The notes: generated by a model not told the origin, from the sequence alone. A DNA stretch of 17,500 nt from Actinidia chinensis (GCA_009663005.1 VIGQ01000089.1:67501-85000); one strand, 5' to 3'; counted from the stretch's first letter, positions 8,727 to 17,500 are shown. Program-made: numbers and translations.

Positions 8727-10080
8727 TCATTGATAGTACTTTTTCAAATGCTCGCATTCCCGGATGTGACTGTGAAAGTTCTTTCCCGTCGGGGTCTTCT
8801 ACCATATGTTTCCTGTCTGGAACTTTGATGACTTGTAAGGACCTTCCCACGTTGGGCCGAGTTTACTGCATTTGGTTTTCTTAGTCGACAAGGTTACTTT
8901 CCGCAAAGAATAGTCGCCAAGAAGGAATGAACGAGGTCTGACTCTTGATTGTAGTCTTGGCGACTTGGCACTGTAGCCATTTGCGTAGTCGGCGTTCTCT
9001 CTTTTTTCTTCAAGGAAGGTCCAGGGAATTCTGAGTCGGCATCATGATTTTATTTGGCGAAATTCGAAAAACCGAAGCCGGCATTACCTTTTCCAACGGC
9101 TATGACTGATTCGGTTCGAAAAGACCATGGAATAGGAGTTTTCGCCAAGGAATCCGGATAGTAGTATGAAAGCCCAAAGTATGCTTGGTAAGTTTTCCGC
9201 CCACTCGATTTTTGAGCGAGGTCCAACCTCGCCTTTAAATGTCCTGGGGATGGGTACGATTGGTTATTTCAACCTTTGCACCATATAGTTGAGGATGAAA
9301 CCCGGGCGAGGAGAAAATGATGGGAGAATAGGGAGCAGATCCAACAGAAGAATAGTATGAACCTGTCGTTGTCGACCTGTCTGCGTTGTCCCGGAGATGA
9401 TAACCTTTGTGACTCCGAATCTGCAAACGAGGTGCTTCCATACGAAGTCCCGGGTATTTTCTCAGTAATCTTGGGAGGGGCTGAGCTTCGATCCATTAGT
9501 GAAAATAATCTATTGGCGACGAATTAAAAACTTCCTTGCAAAGGAGGAAGCTTGCGGTAGGGGGACCCACGAATGCTATTCCCCCACTGGGCGAATGGCC
9601 AAGGGCTGGGACATAGGGCCATCTCGGATGCTGTGAGGGAGACCGGCTAAACGGGGGCGGCAAACCTCTGGCATTTGTCGCATCTCTTGATATATTGCTG
9701 TCGAATCCGTTCTATGGTCGGCCAAAACAATATCCTTGGTTGAATAGTTTTCTTCGCCCAGGACCTTGCCTCCGGAGTGATTTCCACATTTATACCTGCG
9801 TGGATTTCGCGTTAGAAACGTTTACTCCTGCCTCTTCTGGCGGAGAACATTTCAAGAGTGGGTCCTCGAAAAAGACACCTATTGGTACAGCGCCGCTATT
9901 AAAAAAAATGCAGACCTTGCGGATCTGTATTGGAGCCAGCGAGCTTGGTGCTATCTCTGGGCAGGATCCCTCTTTAGAGATAGGCAATACATCTCGTCCA
10001 TTCCACCGTGGATTTTCTTCCTTTGGAGGACTTGGTTGGCGCTCAATGCTTGGGCTCGGTTTAAAAATTTTCCAGAGGTA
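8727..10080 (-). pseudogene. integrase domain of pol (Tat type, no chromodomain), degenerate
   Basis: Minus strand, reading downward. First comes a lead-in with SKEGSCPE and FFEDPLLKCSPPEEAG (about 9990-9830). The HHCC zinc-binding end follows (CGNHSGGKVL near 9795-9765, then RCDKCQRF at 9689-9665). The core gives WALCPSPW-type residues around 9600, YFTKW-like remnants near 9520, ISDN-like remnants near 9385, VEITNRT (about 9275-9250) and ENLPSILWA-like remnants below that. GENSYSMVFRTESVIAVGKG (9150-9091) is clear. The C-terminus has LGPTWEGPYK (8862-8833) and EHLKKYYQ with stop TGA at 8729-8727. The first catalytic Asp context (WGIDxVGP in relatives) reads WGIAFVGP in the best frame, so the acidic residue is lost. 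The Glu and second Asp regions are frameshifted. No chromodomain follows, as expected for Tat. Confidence 0.9.
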
Positions 10081-10800
10081 TGACCTCGTCAGAAATAAAC
10101 TCAAAAGTTGACGCCAGATTAGCTAAGGGTAGCCTTTTTATATCTCTGGGAATCTGATGCATCTTGACTCCTTTGATCTTGCGGATATACAACCTTGCAC
10201 GTCGCCTAAATAGGCTCATCATTCTGCGTCCTTGGCGAGGGTAGTCTCTCCTTGACTTGGTTTAAACCAGCTGCGAGTCCAACTGAAAACTTCCAAATGC
10301 GATTGTGCTCCCAACCTCCGTTGCTACCTTTAATCCGGCGAGGAGGGACTTCGTATTCGTGGCTTCATGTAGTGGCTTTAAATTCCATTAGTATGGGGCT
10401 ATTCATTTGTTCGCCTGACGGAGCTTCGATGACGAGCCCTGCCCGGCAGTCGTTGCCTGGTAGAAGAGTCATCAAAGAAACAAAATCCAGTGGGCGAGGT
10501 TTTTTTTCGAGGTTTGTTCTTTAGGAATTCTCGCTTCAGGAGGGGCCGTTTCAGGTTGGGAGCGTCCTCATGGGGATTCGACAATGAATCAGCCAACAGG
10601 CCTGGGCCTTTATGCCGTCCGGGCTGTGTTCATATGGGGAATTCATTACAACTCGACGGACCATTTGAGGGAGTCGACCCTGACGGCCATTTGGTCGCTG
10701 GAAGATATGCTTCAAGGGCTGATCCGTCATCACTTTGATGGGATGGGCTATGAAAGTAATGACGAAATTTTTGTTCGGCGGCGCCTCATTAGGGCGTAGG
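10081..10800 (-). pseudogene. RT-RNase H tether and RNase H domain of pol, degenerate
   Basis: On the minus strand the tether reads TDQPLKHIFQRPNGRQGRL (about 10728-10670), then NSPYEHSPDGIKAQA, matching the 'TDxPLKxILxRP...GRLxKW...IKAQALADF' pattern of Tat elements. RNase H begins with GFCFFDDSSTRQ (10489-10453), where the first catalytic Asp is retained in the FxDxSS context. Further parts (an NNEAEYEAL-like region at about 10400-10320) are split among frames. It lies directly between RT and integrase as the family requires. Stops and frameshifts abolish function. Confidence 0.85.
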
Positions 10801-10829
10801 CGGGTTTTCGATTCTTTGGATATCTAGTC

Positions 10830-12000
10830 TCTCACCAATAAGACTTTAGAAACGTGTAATTGACTTTGGGACTGATTCTTCTTTCTCGGATGAGCACGGC
10901 ACTCTCCGAGGCGGGCGAGATGGACAAATATACGTAAAGGCCTCGCGGTTGGCGGGGGAATGTGAGTAAAGGCAGGGCCCCAAGCGTACTCTTCAGCTGT
11001 TGGAATGCATTTTCAGATAGATTCATAGTGCCTTGAAAAGCCCGGGCTTTTCCTTAAGATGTGAAGAAGGGGAGGCATTTGATACGCAGACTTGGAGACA
11101 AATTGGTGAGGGCGGCTACTCGCCCAGTCGCTGATCGTACTTCTTGGATACCTGGGCAAACTCATCGTGACTTAGGGCTTGGATCTGATCCGAGTTTACT
11201 CTGATTGTCAAGGGCTTAGTGGGACAGAAATCCTTAAAAATTTCCGAAACGACACTCCAAAGAGCATTTGGAGGGATTCAAACATCATCGATTGGACGAC
11301 GCAGGATGCTAAAATGGCTTTTTCAAGGTGGGCTATGTGGTCGGATTGATCGGAAGGCATTTTTAACCAGATATCATTTTATATTATACTCCAGGTCTTC
11401 CAAATTTGTCATTGAACATCTATTGACTAAACCTCTGGGGACGTCGCCTAGCGCTTCTCAATGCCGCAATGGCAGCTGTGTAGCCAATATACCCCAGTTA
11501 TGTGATAAAAGAGGGTCTTTTCAATGTCAGGAGGGTACACTGCTCTGGTGATATCCCGAGAAGGGTCCATAAAAATTAGGAGCTCGTGTGGAGGTGGCGT
11601 CGACTTATTTAAGTCTATTTTTGGCAAGGGCAAAAACTGTCCTTTGGGCAAGCCTTATTGAGGTCGGTAAATCAAACATTACACCTCCACTTCTCCTCTC
11701 TTTGGAGGCAGACTACGACCTTGGCGAGCCAATCCGGATAGTGGGACTCTCGGACGACGTTTAGCTCTGATGAGTTTATTCACTCGTCTTCAATGACTTT
11801 TAGGCGTTCAGGGGCGGACACTTCCTTCATTTTTGCGGGACGGAGAATGCGTTGTGGTCGCGTGAACAATTTGTGCATTGCGATCTCAAGATCTATGCCA
11901 GGACGTCTTCTTTGCGACCAGGCAAAATACAGTCGGATTTTCTTTCAAGAAGTTTCTCACAGGTTGAAACGAAGCTCACTGGGAAGGTTCTGTACCCAAT
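10830..12000 (-). pseudogene. reverse transcriptase domain of pol, degenerate
   Basis: Minus strand, in order: a pre-RT stretch (FCLVAKK/WSQRRRPGIDLEI, about 11960-11890), PAKMKEVSAPERLKVIEDE (about 11840-11780), YPDWLAKVVV (about 11742-11713), FTDLNKACPKDSF (about 11671-11633), LPKIDLN and HELLIFMDPSRD (about 11625-11555; the first catalytic Asp is kept in FMD), and PPDIEKTLFYHITGVYW (about 11540-11485). The second active-site motif, YVDD in relatives, is ruined: the minus strand at 11392-11369 translates as LEYNIK, stop, YLV. After a gap the connection domain reads AFQQLKSTLGALPLLTFP and VLIRERR (11010-10870). These are signature Ty3/Gypsy Tat motifs. Confidence 0.93.
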
Positions 12001-12279
12001 CATGATATGGCGATCAGGATAATCTGGATGTATGGAGATGGGGACGATTCTTCAAGAGGCTTGGTGTTATTGGTTGTCACTGGGGTCTGCCAGGGTGAGT
12101 TTGTGCCATTTCATCTCTGAGTATATCTGTGTCGTCACCCATGTTCTGTAATTGCTATTGGGTGGGCGGAAAACGAAGAGGTTTAGACCCTCATGGCCGA
12201 GATGAAAGCATTGGCTGGCCACTTTTTGATCGATCTTTTATCTCGACAATTACCTATTGGGGGTGGGAAAACTTTAGCT

Positions 12280-12660
12280 TCAGGGCTAGGTCGAGGTGAT
12301 CGCCCTGATTCCTCCTACAGTTGGTAGCCCCAGGATGGCATTATAAGGCGAGGGCAGTATACCACACTAAAACCTGCCCCCGGTGGTCTGTGTGGTTCGC
12401 CTCCCAGGGTTAATTGACAAGTTCATCCATCCCTAAGGGGTGGGCTGCCGGTCGTATCCCTCCACATCGATCAGGGTGGGTGAAAAGGGTGAAGCTTGTG
12501 CCAGCCCAATTTTTCATTTTCTCGAAATCCGAGATGAACAAGATATCTGCTCTGATTGTCGATTACTTCCCGTTGTCGATAAAAATATCGACGTTGTGAA
12601 TGTGGCAATGACGGCCGAGAGACAAGGCATCGTCGTGAGGTAGATGTAAGCTCTTAAATT
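12280..12660 (-). pseudogene. retropepsin (aspartic protease) domain of pol, degenerate
   Basis: The minus strand gives LHLPHDDALSLG (about 12655-12615), then HNVDIFIDNGK (about 12602-12570) with the catalytic Asp in an IDNG motif. A stop and frameshift follow, then ADILFISDFEKMK (12553-12515). Further down, PSPYNAILGLPTV (about 12356-12318) matches the conserved 'YNxILGRPxL' tail of this protease family. It lies between gag and RT as expected. Two or more frame breaks leave no intact enzyme. Confidence 0.88.
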
Positions 12661-12899
12661 CATCATTTGCTGAAGGGTGATGGGTGTTTGGTTCAGCAAA
12701 CAAATGATGAGAGGTTGGTAAAACTTCTTCCTCGGTCGTCTTTGAGCACTTTGGCATGCCTTTCCTGGATGAAGGGAGGCGAATAAATTACCAGCCCGAT
12801 CCGAAAACCTCATGGATTGGTGTGGTTTGTATATCCCCGCGTTGGTCTGGTATCACCGTATCTTCTATTGGGAGTTGGGTGGGGGCGAGCGGTACATAC

Positions 12900-14041
12900 T
12901 TCCCTTAGGTAAACCCCTCTTAATGACGGTCGGCGATTTTTGTTCTTTTAGTGAAAGCAGTCCTCACGTATTGTGTACGTGGTCCCGGTAAAAATTCACA
13001 ATATTTGTTCCATGTTCCTCTTTTGGGCCGTGTCAGTTATGACTCTTTCGGCGCCATTTGACGAAACTCTTCGGCTAATTCCGAAGTACTTGGGAACAAC
13101 AGGGCGTTTGGCGTGAGTGGTCGGTCAAGAGTAAACTAAGGTCGGCCGGAGGACAGGGGTGCGGTTTGACGGACGTCTTATCATTGGATCGTTTGGGATC
13201 TCGGTCAGGTCTCTTGTTACCTCGTTTCTTCCCTATAATCAGTTCGCCTCATCTCCAGGTTCCTCTCCTCTTTGATCATCCTTCCCTCGCTCGACTTCTC
13301 GTTTGGACCTCGGCCAACTCCACTGCGGCGCATCAACTTCTCGGCTTTGCTCTGTGAGTGCGGACCTCTCAGCGATAAACGTGTCCAGGAACGTTTTGGA
13401 CGAGGGGTCGGGAAACAACGGGCCAGGGCGGTTCGGAGTCCTTACATCATCGCCATCAACATTTTACTTTGTCGCCGGGATCATTCACTTCCAAAATAGC
13501 CTGATGGAATCGTTTCACGAGTCTTTCAGCTCTCAGACTCTTTTTGATGAAATGGTGAAAAAGTGAGAAGCAATTCTCTTTGGTGATTCTGCAGCTCATG
13601 AATGTTGATTGGCGACGATGGTCTTTAGAGGCGACTGAGATCGCCAAAGGAATCAATGGTCCCCGGCGACAAGTTTTCAAAACCATGACCTGGCGGGTTC
13701 CCTTCAAAGTGGCGGAGAACGCTTTGCACATATATCCCTCGTCCCCCCCCCGAGCAACCTTGGAGCGAAAATCGGATCTGTTTTTCTTTCATAAGGAGGA
13801 GACCGAGCGGGCGGGGAGCTTGAATTTGATGAAATGCGAAGCTCTCAATATCCTCTCTTGTGAACGGCGGTTCTGTTTGTTTAATCAGTGTTTTCGTCGG
13901 ACAGGTGTGTGGTGTAGTGGGGCGCCTGCTCCCGTGTTGTGGCCGTCGAGCCGGGCGTCGGTCCAAATCTCGAATCTTCTTATGAGGTGGATTTATTCTC
14001 GTTGCCTGACGTGGTGTAACTCTGCCGGGAGGACTCCTCAC
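12900..14041 (-). pseudogene. gag capsid/nucleocapsid gene, degenerate
   Basis: On the minus strand the longest open piece (14041-13625) contains TEPPFTRED (13876-13850) and ends with FENLSPGTIDSFGDLSRL (about 13680-13627), the core of the Retrotrans_gag family in Tat elements. The next frame continues with MSCRITKENCFSLF, then RLVKRFHQAILEVNDPGDKV (13545-13465). Near the end a Cys/His zinc-finger remnant appears as YCEF...HN...DC (13003-12957) in shifted frames, followed by KRG(Y/V)YL-like residues. The start is uncertain, since the first 50 residues are basic and low-complexity. Gag would package the element RNA. Here multiple frameshifts break it. Confidence 0.9.
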
Positions 14042-14464
14042 CGATTTCGATCTGGTTGGAGTTTTACTAGATTAGGAGGGAGGAACCTATTTTCATGCAA
14101 GGAGGAGGTTGGGGGCTTGGCGTCTACCCCGATTACTTGATCGGCACTGATGTTATGGAATGATTTCTGAATGATTCGAGTTGTGGCGAGAGTGGTGCGT
14201 GGACTCGCTCGACATCAGGGACTGAGTGGTGCAGCTGGAAGTTGGGGGGTTCGGCGAAGCAGCGAGGGAAGGGAGTGCATTAAGGCGACCATTATTCTCG
14301 TTTCATATCCTCATCTGCCTCAGCCAGTCGTGTATCATCACGGTGGAGACCTTCTAGAGTGAGATTGGGGGGGGGGGGGTTGGCCATAGGATGGATCTGT
14401 TTCCCGGGGGGCTACTGGCACTTGGTCTGGGTAGATTGCGGCTGCGCAGGTGCATAGAGAACGT
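14042..14464 (-). other. leader between primer-binding site and gag
   Basis: No coding similarity was found. It includes a plus-strand G13 run at 14367-14379 (C13 in the element's sense strand) and a GTTTCCCGGGGGG stretch at 14399-14411. Such GC-homopolymers in the leader could affect RNA structure or simply be unstable tracts. The plus-strand frame 13580-14140 and the minus-strand frame 14338-14889 that overlap this zone are shadows. Confidence 0.6.
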
Positions 14465-14484
14465 CGTTCCCACAGAAGGCGCCA
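14465..14484 (-). other. primer-binding site (TGGCGCC)
   Basis: The minus strand reads TGGCGCCTTCTGTGGGAACG four bases inside the 5' LTR edge at 14489. TGGCGCC plus the TCTGTGGGAA context is the usual start of the internal region in plant Tat elements. Which tRNA primes is not certain; the first seven bases also fit the 3' end of tRNA-Asp used by related elements. The site fixes both orientation and the LTR edge. Confidence 0.85.
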
Positions 14485-14488
14485 ACTA

Positions 14489-15239
14489 TGTGGTAAAAAA
14501 CGGGGCGAGCAACCAACAGTCAATATTGTCGGTCTCCTCGGCACCTGGACCTCGGATATTGAAGGGACGACCGCACAGGACGAACAAAAGTAACAGCCGG
14601 CGGCAGGCAAAGCTGGGGGCCGCTCCCGCTCAAAAACCCTCCGGCTGTGGAGATCAGACCAAGGTGCGACAGCAGATAAAAAGATGGCTCTGAAGGAATT
14701 ATGGAGTGTTGGGCTTGTCAAGAGTATCTTGAAGGAGGGGAGCGGCCCCTTTTTATAGACGGCGTAAAGTAATGGGCCGTGGTCTGGCTGCATGGCGAGA
14801 TCGGGAGGAGGAAGGAAATATGGAAAGATATCTCGGAGTTGGACTGGATATAGGCATGACATTAATTGGGAAGGAATTTTTGCCCCCAATTATGGAGAGT
14901 ATACAGTAATGTCGGTGCTCGTGGAGGAGAAAAATCTCGCGATGAGCGTATTGTAGGAATCCGATGGGCGTATTGAAAGTATTCTACCGCGCCTAAGGGA
15001 GATGTGAGGAGACAACACTTGCTCTGGGCGGGACTCAAGTGGAGATAGCGTGGCGACGGTTCATCGGAATGCCGGACGCGTTTTACCTCGGTCAAAGGAG
15101 GGTTCGGATTGATAGCGTTTGGTATTGTAAAGCAGAGATGGGATTTCATGGGATTGATGTATGGCGAAGGGTACCAACCTCCTTGGGCGCGAGAGGGTAC
15201 TTTGGAACATTAATCGGTCAATAATTTCCCCCACATCCA
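14489..15239 (-). repeat. 5' LTR of the retrotransposon
   Basis: About 751 bp, the direct repeat of 3100-3798. In element sense it begins TGGATGTGGGGGAAATTATTGACC and ends GTTTTTTACCACA, right before the primer-binding site. It is longer than the other LTR, in part from insertions at about 14570-14640 and 14800-14890. The 183-codon minus frame inside it (14889-14338) has no family motif and crosses the LTR/leader border, so it is not a gene. Confidence 0.93.
14746..14758 (-). promoter_or_regulatory. TATA box of the 5' LTR
   Basis: The minus strand reads CTATAAAAAGGGG, a near-perfect plant TATA box, conserved at the matching place in the other LTR. Transcription would begin at about 14720, leaving an R-U5 part of about 230 bp. 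Confidence 0.75.
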
Positions 15240-15430
15240 AAGTTGGTAACGAGAGATGGGAAAGGAATGAGCAGGGGGAGGGGCAAGGGTTGGCAGGACA
15301 GAAGGCAGTGGCAGTGGCTGGGATTGGGACGGTCAAATGGTTGGGTTGTTAGGGTTGGGGGAGCCGGGGAGAGAGTAAGGAAAAATATCCTCTTGACGAG
15401 AGAGTGGAAGAGGGTGAATAAACAAAATCT
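15240..15430. other. G-rich right flank next to the 5' LTR
   Basis: The plus strand is G-rich with repeated GGG runs (GCAGGGGGAGGGGCAAGGG, TTGGGTTGTTAGGGTTGGGG), giving G-quadruplex potential. No coding similarity was found on either strand. It changes abruptly to AT-rich DNA at about 15430. It could be host DNA or unrecognised repeat. The phrase GAGAGATGGG resembles GCGAGATGG just inside the other LTR edge, but the similarity does not continue. Confidence 0.45.
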
Positions 15431-15702
15431 GTAGTCACAAATTGGAGTTGTGACTTTCTATTATTGGCTATATTTTTTATTTCTACTTGAAATAATTTTA
15501 CACAAGTTTCAATACAATCAAAATTCCAATTTTTTGATTTCTAAAGTGAGAAGGAGGAGATGTGGAAATCGCACTTAGACTAAGTTTTTGGTGACATACA
15601 TTTGGAAATTAACAGAGAGACAAAAATCGATCAATCGCTCTCTCACTTGATATTATATTGAAAAAATTGTTCAGACTCCAAAGTGCCAAAGTTATAGCAC
15701 TA
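15431..15702. other. AT-rich right flank, no gene seen
   Basis: No open frame with recognisable motifs, no repeat and no promoter signal. It is plain AT-rich sequence up to the hAT-like element. Confidence 0.6.
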
Positions 15703-15710
15703 CCTAACAC
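15703..15710 (+). repeat. left target duplication of the hAT-like element
   Basis: CCTAACAC, matched on the right by CCTAAACAC. The similarity extends two bases outward (TACCTAACAC against TACCTAAACAC), though the outer TA on the right belongs to the element end. Confidence 0.6.
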
Positions 15711-16072
15711 CATGGGTGTAATTTCGGAATGCTCTGCCCGGACCAAGCAAATCAGACTACTACTAAATATAGGCGGGCATAGGCCAACCTCAAAAATTCC
15801 AAAGCCAAAAACCCAAGAGTGGAGGGCTGGGGTTTTGGGCTCAGACTTCGTGCTCGGGTCCTCATGGGCGAGCTAATCAAGTTTTTTTTTAATATAGACG
15901 ATGTTGTATTTCCGAACGCGGTTTGTGCTCAGGCTCGGGACAAATTTTAGGTTGGGCTTTGGATTTCAAATACCTAGTCTCAACCTAGGTCAAAAGATTC
16001 CAGGGCTGGCTAGGACTAGACTGGTAGTTGGGCTTCAAAATGTGTCGTTGGTCATGACCTTTTGACACCCTA
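15711..16072. mobile_element. non-autonomous hAT-like element
   Basis: The left end is CATGGGTGTAATTTCGG and the right end TTTTGACACCCTA, whose reverse complement TAGGGTGTCAAAA is a poorly conserved but typical hAT terminal repeat (CAGGGGTGTCAAA class). Flanking copies CCTAACAC (15703-15710) and CCTAAACAC (16073-16081) are an 8-bp target duplication with one inserted A; 8 bp is the hAT hallmark. The inside is rich in GGGCT/GGGCTC words (about 15825, 15837, 15955, 16008, 16030), as hAT subterminal regions often are. At 362 bp it has no room for a transposase and needs one in trans. Confidence 0.65.
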
Positions 16073-16081
16073 CCTAAACAC
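16073..16081 (+). repeat. right target duplication of the hAT-like element
   Basis: CCTAAACAC, the same as the left copy except for one extra A. Confidence 0.6.
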
Positions 16082-17500
16082 ATCAACGAGTAAGAAAATT
16101 TATAATTTTTTTTGATTATATTAGCATTTTCCAAACGGTCATTGTGCCTCTTTTTGTCATGATCAGCCCAATTACTTTTGGAGTATTGTATCAATCATAA
16201 ACCACTAGTGTTTTAGGTTGTAGTAGGTATGAACATGTGGTTTGGTATTGTTGTTTAGAGTTGTTTCTCGGAGGGTATTTTTAATGTGCAGTTCAAAACA
16301 GCTTTCTCCAGGTAAAAACCTCTTGGAATTTGTTCATTGCAAGTTAACCCACTGTTTTGGTTATCTTGTATTGACGGTTTGAATGCTTCAAGCCTACCTT
16401 TGGAACTTGTAAAATAAGAAAGCGAGCAAAAAATAAAAAAAAAAATGTTTTTGCTATTTGAAAACAAGGTCTTTGAAGACTACTTTTTAGAAGGATCAGG
16501 CTTCCCTTTATTTTTGGACTGATTAGTGCATCTAGCATTTTGAGTGGATCAAACCTTTGATTTGATTCCAACTGTTCATGTTATAGAATCCATCGAAGAA
16601 CTTTATAATGTAAAAAAAATAACGTTGATCGGATAAAAATTATAGCGATCAATATCAATTTATATCAAAGATAAATAAGATATAATCATTTGTGGCCTAC
16701 CCATTTATTGAAATTAGAAACAATATTGGAATAGATGTCCAATCACCACTAATTTTTTTAAATATTGATCTTTACCCCACAGTATATATATCATATATTA
16801 AATATTAAAATAAACCTAAAAATCACGAACCTCAAAAAGCTGGAATAAACCACTTCAAAGAAGTCATCTCCTGCAGAAACTCTTTGGAAAAACAACTATC
16901 GCTGGTCCATGTAGTACATTATTGAGCGGAAATTAAGTTTCAAGAATTCACACATTAGAAGAAAAAAAATCTCAAAAAGGTCTAAAGACATTCACCAGCA
17001 TTTTTTGTATTTTGGAAAAAATGAAACAAAAACACTAAACGAAAACAATAGCATACATGCATAGGTTAAACCCAACCTTAAGACTAGGAATACCTTCCCA
17101 AAAACATTATCCTTCTGAGAATTAACAATAGGTTAAGGAAACCAAAACCGATATTAATTACCCAAGAACCTAGGCCTATACTGATGTGGCACTCCAAACA
17201 CTCACTACAAAAGTTAGTCAAAAAAATAGTTATCTCAATTTGAGGGAAACATGAGTATCTTGTTGGTCACTCCACTCCAACGTTATCTTACTTCCTCTCT
17301 CTGTCTTCTAGGGACATATTATATATATCATATATATATATATATATATATATACTAACACACACAAGTTTATTATACGCATATGGATATGACTTACTCT
17401 AAAATTTCAAGATTTAATTTAATGTTGACTTTGGAGTTAAGGGTCCACTTAGACCCTTCAAGTAATCTAAACCCGTAATTTCAGAGGCACAGTTGAAGAT
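16082..17500. other. AT-rich intergenic DNA, no gene seen
   Basis: Short open frames (for example 16255-16571 minus) lack recognisable motifs and are Phe/Lys-rich chance frames. No RNA gene, terminal repeat or tandem array was seen apart from the TA microsatellite near 17331. Confidence 0.65.
17331..17354. repeat. (TA)12 microsatellite
   Basis: Twelve perfect TA units, preceded by an imperfect ATATAT stretch from about 17316 and followed by a short CACACA run. This is an ordinary hypervariable plant microsatellite. Confidence 0.9.

Larger units (their letters stand above)
3100..15239 (-). mobile_element. degenerate Tat-type Ty3/Gypsy LTR retrotransposon with antisense accessory genes
   Basis: Two direct repeats starting TGTGGTAAAAAAC (3100 and 14489) and ending in CA after a CCCCCA-rich stretch (3798 and 15239) bracket a complete but broken gag-protease-RT-RNase H-integrase series on the minus strand. 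This domain order defines Ty3/Gypsy (Metaviridae). Tat membership is inferred from the motif style (YPDWLAKVVV, TDLNKACPKDSF, RCDKCQRF, LGPTWEGPYK), the absence of a chromodomain after integrase, the TGGCGCC primer-binding site, the large size, and an antisense ORF between pol and the 3' LTR as known from Tat relatives such as Grande-like elements. All coding parts carry stops and frameshifts, so the element is non-autonomous. The insertion looks old because the LTRs differ by many substitutions and small indels. Confidence 0.95.

Noticed and set aside
8727..8862. Possible chromodomain at the integrase C-terminus
   Set aside because: After LGPTWEGPYK the sequence ends with EHLKKYYQ and a stop, the usual Tat ending. 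There are no chromodomain-like residues or room for them.
9695..10111. 138-codon plus-strand open frame
   Set aside because: It is a shadow of the integrase N-terminal region, whose motifs (CxxH remnants, RCDKCQRF) are on the minus strand.
13580..14140. 186-codon plus-strand open frame, the longest in the window
   Set aside because: It is antisense to gag, has no recognisable motif, and its minus-strand counterpart carries clear gag motifs.
14338..14889. 183-codon minus-strand open frame
   Set aside because: It spans LTR and leader across the primer-binding site and has no family motif. An ORF here would start inside the LTR without support.
15340..15362. TTGGGTTGTTAGGGTTGGGG as a telomere-like repeat
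   Set aside because: There is only one TTAGGG-like unit and no TTTAGGG array. It is part of a generally G-rich stretch.
1..17500. CRISPR array, bacterial operon or phage-type system
   Set aside because: There are no regularly spaced identical repeats and no prokaryotic gene organisation. The intron, LTR and plant transposon signatures indicate plant nuclear DNA.

Overview
The window is nuclear DNA of a flowering plant; the species cannot be named from it. The two flanks (about 1-3099 and 15240-17500) are AT-rich, full of stops and simple repeats, and hold no gene I can recognise. The middle (3100-15239, about 12.1 kb) is one old, badly decayed Ty3/Gypsy LTR retrotransposon of the Tat type. 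It lies on the MINUS strand, so its 5' end is at the high coordinate.

Read in element orientation: 5' LTR (15239-14489, minus-strand TATA box), primer-binding site (TGGCGCC at 14484-14478), leader with a 13-G tract, gag (about 14041-12900), aspartic protease (about 12660-12280), reverse transcriptase (about 12000-10830), RNase H (about 10800-10080), integrase (about 10080-8727, without a chromodomain), spacer, accessory gene region, polypurine-like tract (3815-3799) and 3' LTR (3798-3100). Each protein domain is recognisable by its motifs but broken by frameshifts and stops. The RT YxDD dyad and the first integrase Asp are gone, so the copy cannot move by itself.

The unusual part is 3799-8726, between pol and the 3' LTR. 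It carries an accessory gene on the PLUS strand, antisense to gag-pol, of the family usually annotated in plants as 'putative plant transposon protein'. It is present TWICE in tandem: copy 1 (about 4059-5183) lacks the N-terminal half, and copy 2 (about 6064-8390) is near full length. Each copy has an upstream promoter-like block (TCTGGG(G)CCGTTG followed by a TATA-like sequence), a short spliceosomal intron at the same place (after a ...LGQ/...SGQ codon series), a coiled-coil to FCKRQL C-terminus, and a following 320-370 bp spacer studded with GGCGA(T/C) motifs. This looks like duplication of a whole promoter-gene-spacer cassette inside a retrotransposon.

The right flank also holds a 362-bp non-autonomous hAT-like element (15711-16072) with an almost perfect 8-bp target duplication. 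No CRISPR, rRNA, tRNA or intact host coding gene was found.
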